Source of the DNA: Bacillota bacterium | GTDB lineage: Bacteria; Bacillota; SHA-98; Ch115; JABLXJ01 | Length of the DNA: 64,000 nt | Direction: 5' to 3' | Assembly: GCA_013178125.1 (NCBI GenBank) | Contig: JABLXJ010000002.1 | Coordinates: forward strand, 289,881 to 353,880 | In this document: piece by piece, positions 26,582 through 35,936 of the stretch | Numbering within the stretch: position 1 is the stretch's first letter | Layout of the letters: the number at the start of each line of letters is the position of its first letter | The notes under the pieces: model-generated | Database searches by the model: none | The model's input: the letters and a program-made list of their open reading frames with translations, nothing else | Told to the model about the DNA's origin: nothing | Program-made: the position numbers and the translations under genes

Positions 26582-27658
26582 ATGAACGCCAGCAATGACG
26601 CTAAGTCCGGCGTCACCGCCAATTCATATAACGCCAGTTCATCCAGTTCAAACAGTTCAAATAGCAATCTACAGGGCAATCTGAATGGCAACCTGCATAC
26701 CAATCTACGCGACATAGATGCGGTGCTCTCGGCCTTCGAGGACGGGCGCCTCACCCCTGCCCAGGCCTTCAGCCTTTTTAGAGAAATGGGACCGCGGTTT
26801 GAGGTCCCGCCGGGCCCGGGCCAGGATGTTGAATCATCGAGTGCATCACGCCTGAGAGAGGCCCTGAACGAGCTCGATAGCCTGATCGGGCTCCATAGCG
26901 TCAAGAACCTCGTGCGGGAGATTCTGGCATTTGTCCAGATTCAAAAGAAGAGGGCCAGGCAGCAGCTTGCGACTGAGCCCCTGGTGCTGCACATGATCTT
27001 CAAGGGTAATCCCGGCACGGGGAAGACCACCGTTGCCAGGATACTGGGGAAGGTATTCAGAGAGACCGGTGTCCTCGAGCGGGGGCATCTCATCGAGGTG
27101 GAGCGCGCAGACCTGGTCGGGGAATATATCGGCCATACGGCCCAGAAGACGCGTGAACAGATTAGAAAGGCCCTGGGCGGCATATTATTTATCGATGAGG
27201 CCTATTCTCTCGCGAGAGGTGGGGAGAAGGATTTTGGGAAGGAATCCATCGACACGCTGGTGAAGGCGATGGAGGACTACCGGGACCGGTTCGTCCTGAT
27301 CCTCGCAGGCTATTCGGAGGAGATGAATTACTTTATACAAACCAATCCCGGGATAAGGTCGCGTTTTCCGATTCATATCGACTTCCCAGATTACCTGCCT
27401 GACGAGCTCATACAGATCGCCGAGCTTATGCTGAAAAAGAGGGAGTACAAACTGGACCCCTGGGCGAGGAATCATCTTTACGACATATTGACCCGGAGCG
27501 TGCCGCGCTTCGATCACAACGCCGGAAACGCCCGCCTCGTCCGCAATATTATCGAGAGGGCCCTACGGCGTCAGGCCGTGCGGCTGATCGACAAGGAGAA
27601 CCCCACTCGCGAGGAGTTAATGACGATCCGGAGGGAGGACATCGGGGAGGGGCTCTAG
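26582..27658 (+). CDS. spoVK: SpoVK/CbxX-type AAA+ ATPase
   Basis: This is an AAA+ ATPase of the CbxX/CfqX family; SpoVK is required for mature spores in Bacillus. Walker A is GNPGTGKTTVARILG, Walker B is ILFIDEAYSLARGG, sensor 1 lies in VLILAGYSEEMNYF, and the arginine-finger region is NPGIRSRFPIHIDFP. ATG 26582 or GTG 26573 follows GAAAGGA; the frame is open back to 26462. The N-terminus carries a Ser/Asn-rich low-complexity stretch (residues about 15-45) with 9- and 12-bp internal repeats. It starts a cluster that continues, two bases apart, into a GTPase gene. Confidence 0.9.
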   Translation: MNASNDAKSGVTANSYNASSSSSNSSNSNLQGNLNGNLHTNLRDIDAVLSAFEDGRLTPAQAFSLFREMGPRFEVPPGPGQDVESSSASRLREALNELDSLIGLHSVKNLVREILAFVQIQKKRARQQLATEPLVLHMIFKGNPGTGKTTVARILGKVFRETGVLERGHLIEVERADLVGEYIGHTAQKTREQIRKALGGILFIDEAYSLARGGEKDFGKESIDTLVKAMEDYRDRFVLILAGYSEEMNYFIQTNPGIRSRFPIHIDFPDYLPDELIQIAELMLKKREYKLDPWARNHLYDILTRSVPRFDHNAGNARLVRNIIERALRRQAVRLIDKENPTREELMTIRREDIGEGL

Positions 27659-27659
27659 C

Positions 27660-28430
27660 ATGAAGCGCTGTTTAGTCCTGGGAAAGCCCAACGCTGGCAA
27701 GACCCTTTTCGTGCTGCACTTCGCTGAATTCCTCCGGGCTAGAGAGGTAACAGTCATGTTCCAGGAGCCCGTTGTCACCCTGCAGCACCCACAGAAGGGG
27801 ACTGGCGCTGACTCCAACGGCCATGCCGGCCCGGCGATTTCCGGTGGCTCGGGCTTAGTTACTAGCTCAGGCCTAGTTACCAGTTCAGATCCGAATGCCA
27901 TCGGCCGCGATCCTGGTGCAGGCTCCAGCCCCAGGGCCTCCAGGTCTTTAAGGATATATAAGATCCAGGATGCTGTGCGCGATCTCACGGGTCCATGTCC
28001 ACACACGACCAGGTGTCTACAGTCTATAATCCTGCAGCTCCCGGCGGGCAAGGGTAAAAAGACTGTGGAGCTAATTGATACCAGCGGCTTGACTGACGGC
28101 ATTCACCAGGATGCCGGGATAAGGCGGGCAATGTCTCAGACCCTCTCGAGCGTGCGCTCGGCGCACATAATCCTGCACATTATAGATGCGTCCAAAGTCG
28201 ATAGAAGAGGCGCTGTCGAGGCCTTGGGCGATGTCGATTACCAGGTAGCCGCATTTGCCCAGATGCGGGGCGGCTACTATATACTGGCGAATAAGATCGA
28301 TCTCCCGGGCGCAAGGGACGGCGTCAAGAAGATCAAGGAGGACTTCCCTGGCCACATCGTCATTCCCATCTCTGCCCTTTACAAAGAGGGTTTCAAGGAG
28401 GTCAAGGCATTTGTTCTCCGGGAGCTTTGA
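27660..28430 (+). CDS. Small Era/TrmE-like GTPase
   Basis: This is a P-loop GTPase of unknown client. G1 is GKPNAGKT (residues 8-15), G3 is LIDTSGLTDG, G4 is ANKIDLPGA and G5 is ISALYKEG. G2 cannot be placed with confidence because the switch region carries an insertion with two 18-bp repeats (27849-27884, SGLVTS twice). A Cys-containing segment (GPCPHTTRCLQ) precedes G3. It starts 2 bases after the spoVK-like gene and its 3' end overlaps the membrane-protein gene by 20 bp, so the three products probably act together. I cannot assign a specific family name. Confidence 0.8.
   Translation: MKRCLVLGKPNAGKTLFVLHFAEFLRAREVTVMFQEPVVTLQHPQKGTGADSNGHAGPAISGGSGLVTSSGLVTSSDPNAIGRDPGAGSSPRASRSLRIYKIQDAVRDLTGPCPHTTRCLQSIILQLPAGKGKKTVELIDTSGLTDGIHQDAGIRRAMSQTLSSVRSAHIILHIIDASKVDRRGAVEALGDVDYQVAAFAQMRGGYYILANKIDLPGARDGVKKIKEDFPGHIVIPISALYKEGFKEVKAFVLREL
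27849..27884 (+). repeat. In-frame 18-bp duplication inside the GTPase gene
   Basis: Two 18-bp units, starting TCGGGCTTAGTT and TCAGGCCTAGTT, encode SGLVTS-SGLVTS in the loop between G1 and G3. Confidence 0.8.
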
Positions 28431-29040
28431 GGCCTTTTCGCTCAGATCCCTGTCCGCCGCCCTGCTGGCCGGGGTCGCGATCAAACTTATGGACGACTAC
28501 ATTGACCGCGAGGTTGACGAGATTTGCGGGAAGTATTCATTTGCCCTCACGCTTGAGGGCGCCCTCGTTCCTTATGCGCTCTTGTGCGCTGCCCTGGCAT
28601 GCGCGCTCGACAGCTCCCTTGCGAGTTCGTTGATTATCGGGAGCTACATCGTTGGCATGTTGCCGGACCTGGACGAGGTTTTCCCGTCCGGGCTCAACGC
28701 CCGCCTTGAATCCATTGTGGTTGGACTCTTTGGCGTGATCCTCCTGGGGTGGAGGGCAATTTTATCTTCGATCGTCTTGATGTCCGGCGTCCAGCTTATT
28801 GACGACATTGTTGATTACCTGCACGAAGGCGCGATAGTGGGGCGCAACTACGCCAAGGCATTTGGTTGTCTTGGGACCGGAGCGGCCGCTCTTGCCTCCA
28901 TGATGCTGGGTTTCATCCTGGATAGCGGCAAGACGATTACTGTAATGGCAGCCTTTTTGGTGTTGACTGCAGGCGAACAGGTTCTGGTTGCCAGACTGAC
29001 AAGGCTGAAGAGAAGGGGATGGGCCACCCGTGACAGTTGA
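28411..29040 (+). CDS. Polytopic membrane protein with aspartate-rich motifs
   Basis: The frame is open from 28255, but TTG 28411 is the likely start because AGGAGG (28396-28401) lies 9 bases upstream; this gives 209 residues and a 20-bp overlap with the GTPase gene. About six hydrophobic segments are visible. DDYIDREVD (residues 28-36) and a later IDDIVDYLHE resemble the two aspartate-rich motifs of UbiA-type prenyltransferases, although the protein is short and lacks the usual N-terminal helix and asparagine. A prenyltransferase role is only a suggestion. It overlaps the next small ORF by 11 bp. Confidence 0.7.
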   Translation: MFSGSFEAFSLRSLSAALLAGVAIKLMDDYIDREVDEICGKYSFALTLEGALVPYALLCAALACALDSSLASSLIIGSYIVGMLPDLDEVFPSGLNARLESIVVGLFGVILLGWRAILSSIVLMSGVQLIDDIVDYLHEGAIVGRNYAKAFGCLGTGAAALASMMLGFILDSGKTITVMAAFLVLTAGEQVLVARLTRLKRRGWATRDS

Positions 29041-29278
29041 GGTTGTGGTCCTGCTCGCTGTCGTGGCGTTTCTCGCCGGATACATAATTGGACACAGGCA
29101 TGGCGCTCTTGAAGGCTACAGGGTGGGGTCGATATTTGCCCCGCTGGAACTCCGGCGGCAGAGCCTCGAGCGGGGTAGGTGTATAATATGTGGTATCGGC
29201 ATGAAAGACCCACAGACAGGCGACAATGCGAGCGGCACGCGACAGGGTCCCGGCGGCTTGCGGGCAGGCTGGGGGTAG
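29030..29278 (+). CDS. Small membrane-anchored protein with a Cys pair
   Basis: This is an 82-residue hypothetical protein starting at GTG 29030 inside the end of the upstream gene. One N-terminal transmembrane helix (VEVVVLLAVVAFLAGYIIG) is followed by a His/Gly turn, a basic stretch and CIICG, then a polar tail. No family is recognised. The tight overlap suggests it belongs to the spoVK/GTPase cluster. Confidence 0.5.
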   Translation: MTVEVVVLLAVVAFLAGYIIGHRHGALEGYRVGSIFAPLELRRQSLERGRCIICGIGMKDPQTGDNASGTRQGPGGLRAGWG

Positions 29279-29289
29279 AATCGGTTAAA

Positions 29290-29309
29290 AATCACCCAAA
29301 TGGGTGATT
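29290..29309. promoter_or_regulatory. Perfect inverted repeat before dapF
   Basis: AATCACCC and GGGTGATT flank AAAT. The following bases (GAAAATCTTGTT) are not a clean U-run, so it may be a weak bidirectional terminator or a protein-binding site. Confidence 0.5.
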
Positions 29310-29446
29310 GAAAATCTTGTTCCTGAGATGGTATTCTATATACATAAATGTTATATGATCAGTATATGATCAGAATTCTACCCGTTATCTCATTCAACGG
29401 TTGAGGATTGGTAACCCAGGGTGAATCACAGGGGGCTAAGAGATAA

Positions 29447-30424
29447 ATGCAGCTGGATTTCATAAAGATGCATGGACTCGGCAATGATTTCATTGTAGTT
29501 TGCACGCTCGAGGCGGGGGGTCATGGAGTCGCTGGGAGCACCGCCGGGGATACGTCTCCGGATAAGCCGGAAGATATATGGGACCATGGGTCTCTGAGGA
29601 ACCTGGAAACTATGGCAACGGAATCCCTGGAGGCATTCTCCCGTGGAGTCTGCGACAGGCACTTTGGGGTCGGTGCAGACGGTCTAGTCTTGATACTGCC
29701 CTCAACGAAGGCGGATTTCAGGATGAGGATCTTTAATTCCGATGGCAGCGAGGCCAGGATGTGCGGCAATGCCATAAGGTGCGTGGCTAAATATGTTTAC
29801 GAACGCGGGATCTTCACAAAGTCGTCTCTCAAGGTTGAAACCCTTGGCGGCATCGTTGAGCCGACCGTGGTCACTGACGGCGAAAACAGGGTTAGCGGTG
29901 TGACTGTTGATATGGGACAACCAGTCTTTGCCACGAAAGATATACCGTGTGAAGTGGGTTGTGATGAGGCGATTATGTTGAAGAGGACATTTGGACAAGC
30001 CAGCAACCCCATAGAATTTACCATTACCTGCGTCTCCATGGGAAACCCTCATTGTGTTATCTTCGTCGATGATGTTGATAAGGTGGATTTGGAGTCGGTT
30101 GGCCCGCTCATCGAGAATGATTCCATCTTCCCCCAGCGTGTGAACGTGGAATTTGCCCATGTGGAGGGGCCCGAGTCGATCCGGATGCGCGTCTGGGAAC
30201 GGGGGGCTGGGGCGACGCTTGCATGTGGGACGGGGGCCTGCGCGACCCTGGCTGCGGCGGCAAGGGTGGGCCTCTCAGGGAGGTACGCAAAGCTCCACCT
30301 CCCTGGCGGAGTGCTTGATATCCGGTGGGCCCAGGATAACCACATTTATATGACGGGGCCCGCCGAGGAAGTCTTCGCAGGAAGGCTGAGCCCGGACTGG
30401 CTTGAGGCCCGGCTACCGGGGTAG
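29447..30424 (+). CDS. dapF: Diaminopimelate epimerase DapF
   Basis: DapF converts LL-diaminopimelate to the meso form for lysine and peptidoglycan. The opening MQLDFIKMHGLGNDFIVV and both catalytic cysteines are present: Cys106 in RMCGNAIRCVAKY and Cys260 in ACGTGACATLAAA. At 325 residues it is about 45 longer than usual, owing to a Gly/Thr/Glu-rich insertion at residues 19-65 between FIVV and CDRHFGVGADGLVL. It pairs functionally with dapL just downstream, which supplies its LL-substrate. Confidence 0.96.
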   Translation: MQLDFIKMHGLGNDFIVVCTLEAGGHGVAGSTAGDTSPDKPEDIWDHGSLRNLETMATESLEAFSRGVCDRHFGVGADGLVLILPSTKADFRMRIFNSDGSEARMCGNAIRCVAKYVYERGIFTKSSLKVETLGGIVEPTVVTDGENRVSGVTVDMGQPVFATKDIPCEVGCDEAIMLKRTFGQASNPIEFTITCVSMGNPHCVIFVDDVDKVDLESVGPLIENDSIFPQRVNVEFAHVEGPESIRMRVWERGAGATLACGTGACATLAAAARVGLSGRYAKLHLPGGVLDIRWAQDNHIYMTGPAEEVFAGRLSPDWLEARLPG

Positions 30425-30583
30425 CTTACTAGCTTACTAGGTTAGCCATTTGTTTCCAGCCCGGCAAGGCAGGACAGTGCAGTGCAGGACCTATAGGGGC
30501 GGGGTATAACGGCGTATGATAGGGAGTATATGGAACAAGAACATATGAACATATATTATGTATGATTATGGGAGGTTTAGATT

Positions 30584-31759
30584 TTGGAGACAGCAAGGAG
30601 AATAAGGGAATTACCGCCATACCTATTCGCCGAGATCGACAAGAAGATAGCGGATGCAAGAAGACGCGGGGTCGATGTGTTGAGCCTGGCCATCGGCGAC
30701 CCTGATATGCCTACCCCCGAACATATCGTAAGGCGTCTTGTTGAGACGGCTCAAGACCCCCAGAACCACCGTTACCCCTCATATGAGGGGCTCGAGGAAT
30801 TCCGGAGGGCGATTGTCGGCTGGTATGAGAGGCGGTTCGGCGTCAAGCTGGACCCCGATAAAGAGATAGTCTCCCTGATCGGGTCAAAGGAGGGGATAGC
30901 CCATATCCCGCTCTGTTTTGTTGACCCCGGGGACATAAATCTCATACCGGATCCTGGCTATCCCGTTTACGGGATTGGCACGCTCTTTGCGGGCGGTCGC
31001 TCCTACATGATGCCGTTACTGGAATCTAATGGCTACCTTCCGGACCTCTCGGCCATCCCCGAGGATGTGGCGAGAGCTGCAAAGTTGATGTTCATAAACT
31101 ACCCTAACAACCCAACCGCGGCCGTTGTTCCTGATGGATTCTTCGAGGAGGTCGTTGAGTTCGCGAGGAAGTATGATATCATTGTGTGCCACGATGCGGC
31201 CTATACCGAGATAACATACGATGGATACAGGGCGCCGAGCTTCCTCCAGACCCCTGGTGCCATGGAAGTGGGGATCGAATTCCACTCGCTGTCGAAGACC
31301 TATAACATGACCGGGTGGCGTATAGGCTGGGCCGCCGGGAATCAAACCGTGATCGAGGCGCTCGGGAGGATCAAGACGAACATAGACTCCGGTATCTTCC
31401 AGGCGGTCCAGTATGCGGCTATTGCGGCGCTGACTGGCCCGCAGGAGCCCATCGAGGAGGCGTGCCGAGTTTACGCCAGGCGGCGCGACATGATCATACA
31501 GGGTTTAAACGCCCTCGGCTGGGACCTGAAGCCGATCAAAGGGAGTATCTACATATGGGCTCCTGTTCCGCGAGGATATGATTCCATGGGGTTCGCTTCT
31601 TACCTCCTGGAGAAGACGGGCGTGGTTATCACGCCGGGCATTGGCTATGGCAAACATGGGGAGGGCTACTTCCGGATATCCCTTACATACCCGGAATCCA
31701 GGATAGCAGAGGCTCTTGACAGAATCAAAGAGGCAGGCGTAACGTTTGCAGGAAAATAG
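30584..31759 (+). CDS. dapL: LL-diaminopimelate aminotransferase DapL
   Basis: DapL makes LL-diaminopimelate directly from tetrahydrodipicolinate and glutamate, bypassing acylated intermediates. It is a class I PLP aminotransferase: [39 protein letters not shown] at the N-terminus, [31 protein letters not shown], and the PLP lysine in [20 protein letters not shown]. The TTG start is supported by GGGAGG 8 bases upstream. The dapF-dapL order matches many Clostridia. Its end overlaps the next gene by 14 bp. Confidence 0.96.
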   Translation: METARRIRELPPYLFAEIDKKIADARRRGVDVLSLAIGDPDMPTPEHIVRRLVETAQDPQNHRYPSYEGLEEFRRAIVGWYERRFGVKLDPDKEIVSLIGSKEGIAHIPLCFVDPGDINLIPDPGYPVYGIGTLFAGGRSYMMPLLESNGYLPDLSAIPEDVARAAKLMFINYPNNPTAAVVPDGFFEEVVEFARKYDIIVCHDAAYTEITYDGYRAPSFLQTPGAMEVGIEFHSLSKTYNMTGWRIGWAAGNQTVIEALGRIKTNIDSGIFQAVQYAAIAALTGPQEPIEEACRVYARRRDMIIQGLNALGWDLKPIKGSIYIWAPVPRGYDSMGFASYLLEKTGVVITPGIGYGKHGEGYFRISLTYPESRIAEALDRIKEAGVTFAGK

Positions 31760-33107
31760 GACGCAAGAGGGCAAATATATTGTCAACATCCTGGCTAGGG
31801 ATTATGGGATAGATCGTAGCCTTATAGCCATTGCTGAAGCGGCGATAGCAGCCTGCTGGCGCGAGTGGGCCCAGATCGAAAGCACCGGGATGATAAATTT
31901 CTTGAAGGTGCTGAGGGCCTTCCAGGAGGCCCAGGTCGGCGATGACCATTTTGCAGGAACCACGGGCTACGGGTATGACGATACCGGGCGCGAGGCTCTG
32001 GAGCGGGCCCTGGCGGGGATTTTTGGAGCTGAGCGCGCCCTTGTGAGATGGCAGATCGTCTCGGGGACCCATGCCCTTTCGTTGTGCTTGTTTGGCCTTC
32101 TGCGCCCGGGCGACAAGGTTATCTTCGCCACGGGGGCACCCTATGATACGCTTCACGCTGTATTTGGAATGGGCGCCGCCTCCGTCGGCGGCGGGCCTGC
32201 GCGCCCCCCAGCCGGGTGCCTTGCTGAGCTCGGGATAACCTGGAACGCCGTCGACGTGCTGCCCGACGGGTGCCCGGATATCCCGGGGATCATTGGTACG
32301 ATAGATGACAGGACACGGCTCGTCTTCATACAGCGGTCCAGGGGTTATGCATGGAGGCCATCGCTTTCTATCGGACAGATTGGCCAGATAGCCTCGGCCG
32401 TGAAGGCCGCCAGCGCCGATACGATAGTCCTGGTTGATAACTGCTATGGTGAATTCGTCGAGACCCTGGAGCCTCCCCAGGTTGGGGCTGATGTGGTCGC
32501 GGGCTCCCTGATAAAAAACCCCGGCGGTGGCATCTCACCAACCGGGGGCTATGTCGCTGGCAGGGCAAAGCTTGTTGAGCGCATCGCGTCGCGTCTTACG
32601 GCCCCCGGTATCGGATTGGAGTGCGGTCCTACCCTCGGCATCACCCGCCTCCTGCTCCAGGGGTTGTTTCTCGCGCCCCGCCTTGTGCGGGAGGCTCTGA
32701 AGGGCGCTGCTTTTACAGCCAGGTTCTTTTTGGATCTGGGTTTTGATGTCTTGCCGCGCCCCGGCGACGAGCGGAGCGACATCGTCCAGGGAATTCTCCT
32801 GGGGAGCAAGGAAAGACTTGTGAGCTTCTGCAGGGGTTTACAACTCGCCTCCCCTGTAAATACCCGCTTCATGCCTGAGCCCGCCCCCATGCCGGGCTAC
32901 GAGAGCGAAATCATAATGGGCGGGGGAACGTTCATCCAGGGATCATCCTCGGAGCTTTCTGCCGATGCACCCATTAGACCGCCGTATGCTGTTTTTATGC
33001 AGGGTGGCCTGTGTTTCGAGCATGTAGTAGTCGGCGCTCTCCTCGCGGCAAACAGACTCATCATTGATGGCTTATTGAATATGCCCTCCGGCCGCGAAAC
33101 GCGTTAG
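31746..33107 (+). CDS. PLP-dependent lyase of the YnbB / methionine gamma-lyase family
   Basis: This protein matches a family long annotated as 'aluminum resistance protein' and related to Cys/Met-metabolism PLP enzymes. Features are [57 protein letters not shown], the PLP lysine in [21 protein letters not shown], and the C-terminal [16 protein letters not shown]. The TTG start at 31746 lies within the dapL end, showing coupling. Its physiological reaction is not established to my knowledge. Its presence downstream of miaA/hfq/spoVK genes is a common Clostridia arrangement. Confidence 0.92.
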   Translation: MQENRTQEGKYIVNILARDYGIDRSLIAIAEAAIAACWREWAQIESTGMINFLKVLRAFQEAQVGDDHFAGTTGYGYDDTGREALERALAGIFGAERALVRWQIVSGTHALSLCLFGLLRPGDKVIFATGAPYDTLHAVFGMGAASVGGGPARPPAGCLAELGITWNAVDVLPDGCPDIPGIIGTIDDRTRLVFIQRSRGYAWRPSLSIGQIGQIASAVKAASADTIVLVDNCYGEFVETLEPPQVGADVVAGSLIKNPGGGISPTGGYVAGRAKLVERIASRLTAPGIGLECGPTLGITRLLLQGLFLAPRLVREALKGAAFTARFFLDLGFDVLPRPGDERSDIVQGILLGSKERLVSFCRGLQLASPVNTRFMPEPAPMPGYESEIIMGGGTFIQGSSSELSADAPIRPPYAVFMQGGLCFEHVVVGALLAANRLIIDGLLNMPSGRETR

Positions 33108-33201
33108 CGAGCAAGAGCGGGATATTTTAAGAGAATAAGGTCCCTGTAGGGACTAGCTGCAAGATTTTGCTGATATTTCCCGATGAATCCTGGTTATTGT
33201 C

Positions 33202-33229
33202 TTGACATTTGATGCGAATTTGCTAGAAT
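33202..33229 (+). promoter_or_regulatory. Sigma-A type promoter upstream of speD
   Basis: TTGACA (33202-33207) and TAGAAT (33224-33229) are separated by 16 bp. The start codon of speD lies 77 bp downstream of the -10. Confidence 0.75.
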
Positions 33230-33305
33230 CGTATTGATCGGTCGTCAAGTCTCTTGGGTCAGCGGGCCACCATGGCTTGATTCTTGAAGGGAGGCGAGAC
33301 TTTGA

Positions 33306-33689
33306 ATGAAAAATACTTTGGGTCGTCATATCTTGTGCGAGGTGTACGGGTGTGACCCTGAGGTACTGAACAATGAGAAGCTCATCGAGGAGATCATGGT
33401 AAACGCTGCTTTGCAGGCCGGTGCCGAGGTCCGCGAGGTGGCGTTTCATAAATTTAGCCCCCAGGGAGTTAGCGGGGTCGTGGTGATTTCTGAGTCTCAT
33501 TTAACAATTCATACATGGCCGGAGTTCGCGTACGCCGCCGTGGACGTTTTTACTTGCGGGGAAAAGGTTGACCCGACGGTTGCTTGTTTGTATATCAAGG
33601 ATGCTGTGAAGGCCCAACAAATGACTGCATCTGAAGTGAAAAGGGGGATCCTGGAGGAGCACCTTCTAGAGAAGGTCTCCTCGGGGTAG
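33306..33689 (+). CDS. speD: S-adenosylmethionine decarboxylase proenzyme SpeD
   Basis: SpeD supplies the aminopropyl donor for spermidine. It is made as a proenzyme that cleaves itself at Glu-Ser to create a pyruvoyl group: the site is VISESHLTIHTWPE, with Ser64 as the new pyruvoyl residue. HILCEVYGCDPEVLNN opens the domain and AYAAVDVFTCGEKVDP provides the conserved Cys. The 127-residue length fits the class 1B bacterial form. GGGAGG lies upstream of ATG 33306. A strong terminator follows, so it is probably monocistronic. Confidence 0.96.
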   Translation: MKNTLGRHILCEVYGCDPEVLNNEKLIEEIMVNAALQAGAEVREVAFHKFSPQGVSGVVVISESHLTIHTWPEFAYAAVDVFTCGEKVDPTVACLYIKDAVKAQQMTASEVKRGILEEHLLEKVSSG

Positions 33690-33803
33690 CTGGGGCAGGG
33701 GTAAAGCATTTGGAGCATTTGCAAGAGGCCGGTGGCTGCAAGGCTGTAGCAACTACAAAGCCGGCAAGAAGAGTAAGGCCGGCAAGACGAAAAGGGGAAA
33801 TGG

Positions 33804-33838
33804 AAGGAACGCATTTATCGCGTTCCTTATTTTTTTTC
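33804..33838 (+). terminator. Strong intrinsic terminator after speD
   Basis: AAGGAACGC pairs perfectly with GCGTTCCTT and is followed by ATTTTTTTT. Just before it, 18-bp units containing GCCGGCAAGA are duplicated (33759-33794). Confidence 0.95.
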
Positions 33839-33953
33839 GAAGGAGATCATGCCACTTTGTCGAAGAACTTAACATAAGCATGGGGAGTCAGCTTTATACT
33901 TTTATATTGAAGATACTTTTATAGAAGATCACGTAGTGGGGGAGGGTTTTAGT

Positions 33954-35384
33954 ATGCGACGGTGGGGCCTGCGTCGTACCATGATCGTAGCTTGCCTGGT
34001 GCTAGGGGCAATAACTCTGATTACGAGGTCAGGTGGCTATGCCGCTGGTCAAGCCCGGGAGAAGGAGATCTCAGGCGCCAGCCGCCAGGGGCTCTATGTG
34101 ACGGTGTATAACAACGGTCTTGCGCTCATCAAGGATAGGCGCGAGATAATGCTTGACCAGGGTTTGAATCTGCTAAGGTTCTGCGATGTGGCTGAGCTCA
34201 TCGATCCGACCTCGGTGCACTTCAAGTCTCTATCAGCCCCCGGCAGTTGCGTGCTCCTCGAGCAAAATTACGAATACGACCTTATCAACCGCGAAAAGCT
34301 GCTTCAGAACTATATAGGGAAGCAGATAATATTGAATAACGACGGGATTGCCCAGGAAGGGACCCTGCTCTCCTTTGCAGACAGCAAGATCACGCTGGAG
34401 GTCGACGGCAAGATTCTCATCGACCCGCCCGGGAGAATCGAGCTCCCGCGCCTGCCATCCGGCCTTATAACGAAACCGACCCTGGTCTGGCACCTGCAAA
34501 GCAAGACCGCCATGAAGCACCTGGTCGAGGTCACCTATCTTACGCGGGGCCTGTCCTGGCGGGCTGATTATGTGGCTGTCCTAGATGCCATGGATAAGTC
34601 ACTCGATCTGACTGGCTGGGTATCCCTTAACAACGAGAGCGGGGCATCATATCCAAATGCCAGCGTGAAGCTGATAGCCGGCGATGTAAACATCGTAAAT
34701 GAGCGGGCTGTGATGGTTATGGCTAAGGCTTCCCAGGCAGGTGGTGCAGCGCCGCAGTTTGATGAGAAGGGCTTCTTCGAGTATCATATGTATACGTTGA
34801 ACAGGCCCACGACGCTTAACAGCAATCAATTGAAGCAGATAGAGCTCCTGACGACGGAGCGGGTGCCTGTAAGAAAGCTATATTTATTCGAATGGAGCAA
34901 CGATTTGAGAACGGGTAGCTCCATGGGGCAGAAGCAGACTTCGAATGCAAAGGTCTTCATCCAGTTCACGAATTCCGCTGATTCGGGGCTCGGGATGCCT
35001 CTTCCTGCAGGGCGCATGCGCATCTATAAGTCCGATGACGATGGAGGCCTGGAGTTCATCGGCGAGGATGAGATCAAGCACACGGCGAAGGATGAAAGGG
35101 TCGTTCTCTACCTGGGCAATGCCTTCGATATCGTGGGCGAGCGGACTATAACGGATTATCGCAAGACCGGCGCGGACTCATATGAGCAGGCATGCTCCAT
35201 AAAGCTAAGAAATCACAAACAAGAGGATATTGAGGTTGTGGTCCACGAGAGATTCTATGGGGATTGGACGTTGACGAGCCCGGCTACGTGGAAGAAGATA
35301 GATTCGAATACAGCCGAATTCAGGGTAAAGATCCCAAAGGGTAAAGAGGCTGAGATTCTTTATAAAGTCAAGGTCATACAATAG
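33954..35384 (+). CDS. Exported DUF4139-domain protein
   Basis: The protein has an Arg-rich signal peptide (RRWGLRRTMIVACLVLGAITLITRSGGYA) and then a DUF4139-like body. YVTVYNNGLALIKDRREIMLDQGLNLLRFCDVAELIDPTSV is at about residues 45-85, TLVWHLQSKTAMKHLVEVTYLTRGLSWRADYVAVLD near 185-220, and DLTGWVSLNNESGASYPNASVKLIAGDVN follows. Function of the family is unknown to me; it looks like a beta-rich extracellular or envelope protein. I chose ATG 33954 because GGGGGAGGG lies 8-9 bases upstream; GTG 33936 opens the frame. It is preceded by a terminator and is probably its own unit. Confidence 0.85.
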   Translation: MRRWGLRRTMIVACLVLGAITLITRSGGYAAGQAREKEISGASRQGLYVTVYNNGLALIKDRREIMLDQGLNLLRFCDVAELIDPTSVHFKSLSAPGSCVLLEQNYEYDLINREKLLQNYIGKQIILNNDGIAQEGTLLSFADSKITLEVDGKILIDPPGRIELPRLPSGLITKPTLVWHLQSKTAMKHLVEVTYLTRGLSWRADYVAVLDAMDKSLDLTGWVSLNNESGASYPNASVKLIAGDVNIVNERAVMVMAKASQAGGAAPQFDEKGFFEYHMYTLNRPTTLNSNQLKQIELLTTERVPVRKLYLFEWSNDLRTGSSMGQKQTSNAKVFIQFTNSADSGLGMPLPAGRMRIYKSDDDGGLEFIGEDEIKHTAKDERVVLYLGNAFDIVGERTITDYRKTGADSYEQACSIKLRNHKQEDIEVVVHERFYGDWTLTSPATWKKIDSNTAEFRVKIPKGKEAEILYKVKVIQ

Positions 35385-35522
35385 GCCTGCGGAAGGCCTG
35401 CAGAGTCCTGATACCTCCGGCAGGGTATTGAGATTGTAGGATATTGATATTAATGCGGGCAGGGGCCTGCAGGAAAGGAGGACATTCATTAGCTAGCAGC
35501 CATTAGGATAGGGGGGATCGTC

Positions 35523-35756
35523 ATGACCGGCTACCTGATTGACAATCTAGAGGACTTTAAAAGAAGCATAGTAGGAAACATCATTGTAGATGTGAGATTT
35601 CGTCGAAGCGACCGGAGCCCTGATGACCCCAACTACTGGGAAGAGATACTGATCGAACTGGATAACGGTTATATAATACAATTCTCGAGCACGTTCTCGG
35701 ATGCTTATAAAAAAGAATACAACAAGAACCGCAGAAGTTCTTTAAAGCTCAATTAA
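35523..35756 (+). CDS. Small hypothetical protein
   Basis: This is a 77-residue protein with ATG at 35523 behind GGGGGGATCGTC. The sequence (YLIDNLEDFKRSIVGNIIVDVRFRRSDRSPDDPNYWEEILIELDNGYIIQFSST) has no signal peptide or membrane helix and ends in a basic tail. I do not recognise a family. It is followed by a strong terminator, which supports it as a real expressed gene. Confidence 0.6.
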   Translation: MTGYLIDNLEDFKRSIVGNIIVDVRFRRSDRSPDDPNYWEEILIELDNGYIIQFSSTFSDAYKKEYNKNRRSSLKLN

Positions 35757-35810
35757 TGGCTAGGTCAATTGGCTGTGATTCATGGCGAGGTTTGATTCCG
35801 TTGTATTCCA

Positions 35811-35845
35811 GGGCCGGGAATGCCAAAGAGTTCCCGGCCTTGCTA
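35811..35845 (+). terminator. Intrinsic terminator between the small ORF and folE
   Basis: GGCCGGGAA (35812-35820) pairs with TTCCCGGCC (35831-35839) across a 10-base loop and is followed by TTGCTATA. The stem is strong and the U-run weak. Confidence 0.7.
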
Positions 35846-35936
35846 TACATACATTCATCCAAATCATCCAGGAAGCGCCAGAGCGCCAGCTGACCAGTTG
35901 AAAAGGTTAAAGAGATAGGATAGGGAGGGTATACCG

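Noticed and set aside
33108..33305. SAM-sensing riboswitch before speD
   Set aside because: A promoter is clear, but none of the conserved SAM-I, SAM-II or SAM-IV core motifs can be seen in the short leader.
35523..35756. Small ORF as the Veg protein
   Set aside because: Position and size suggested it, but the sequence does not resemble Veg as I know it; left unnamed.
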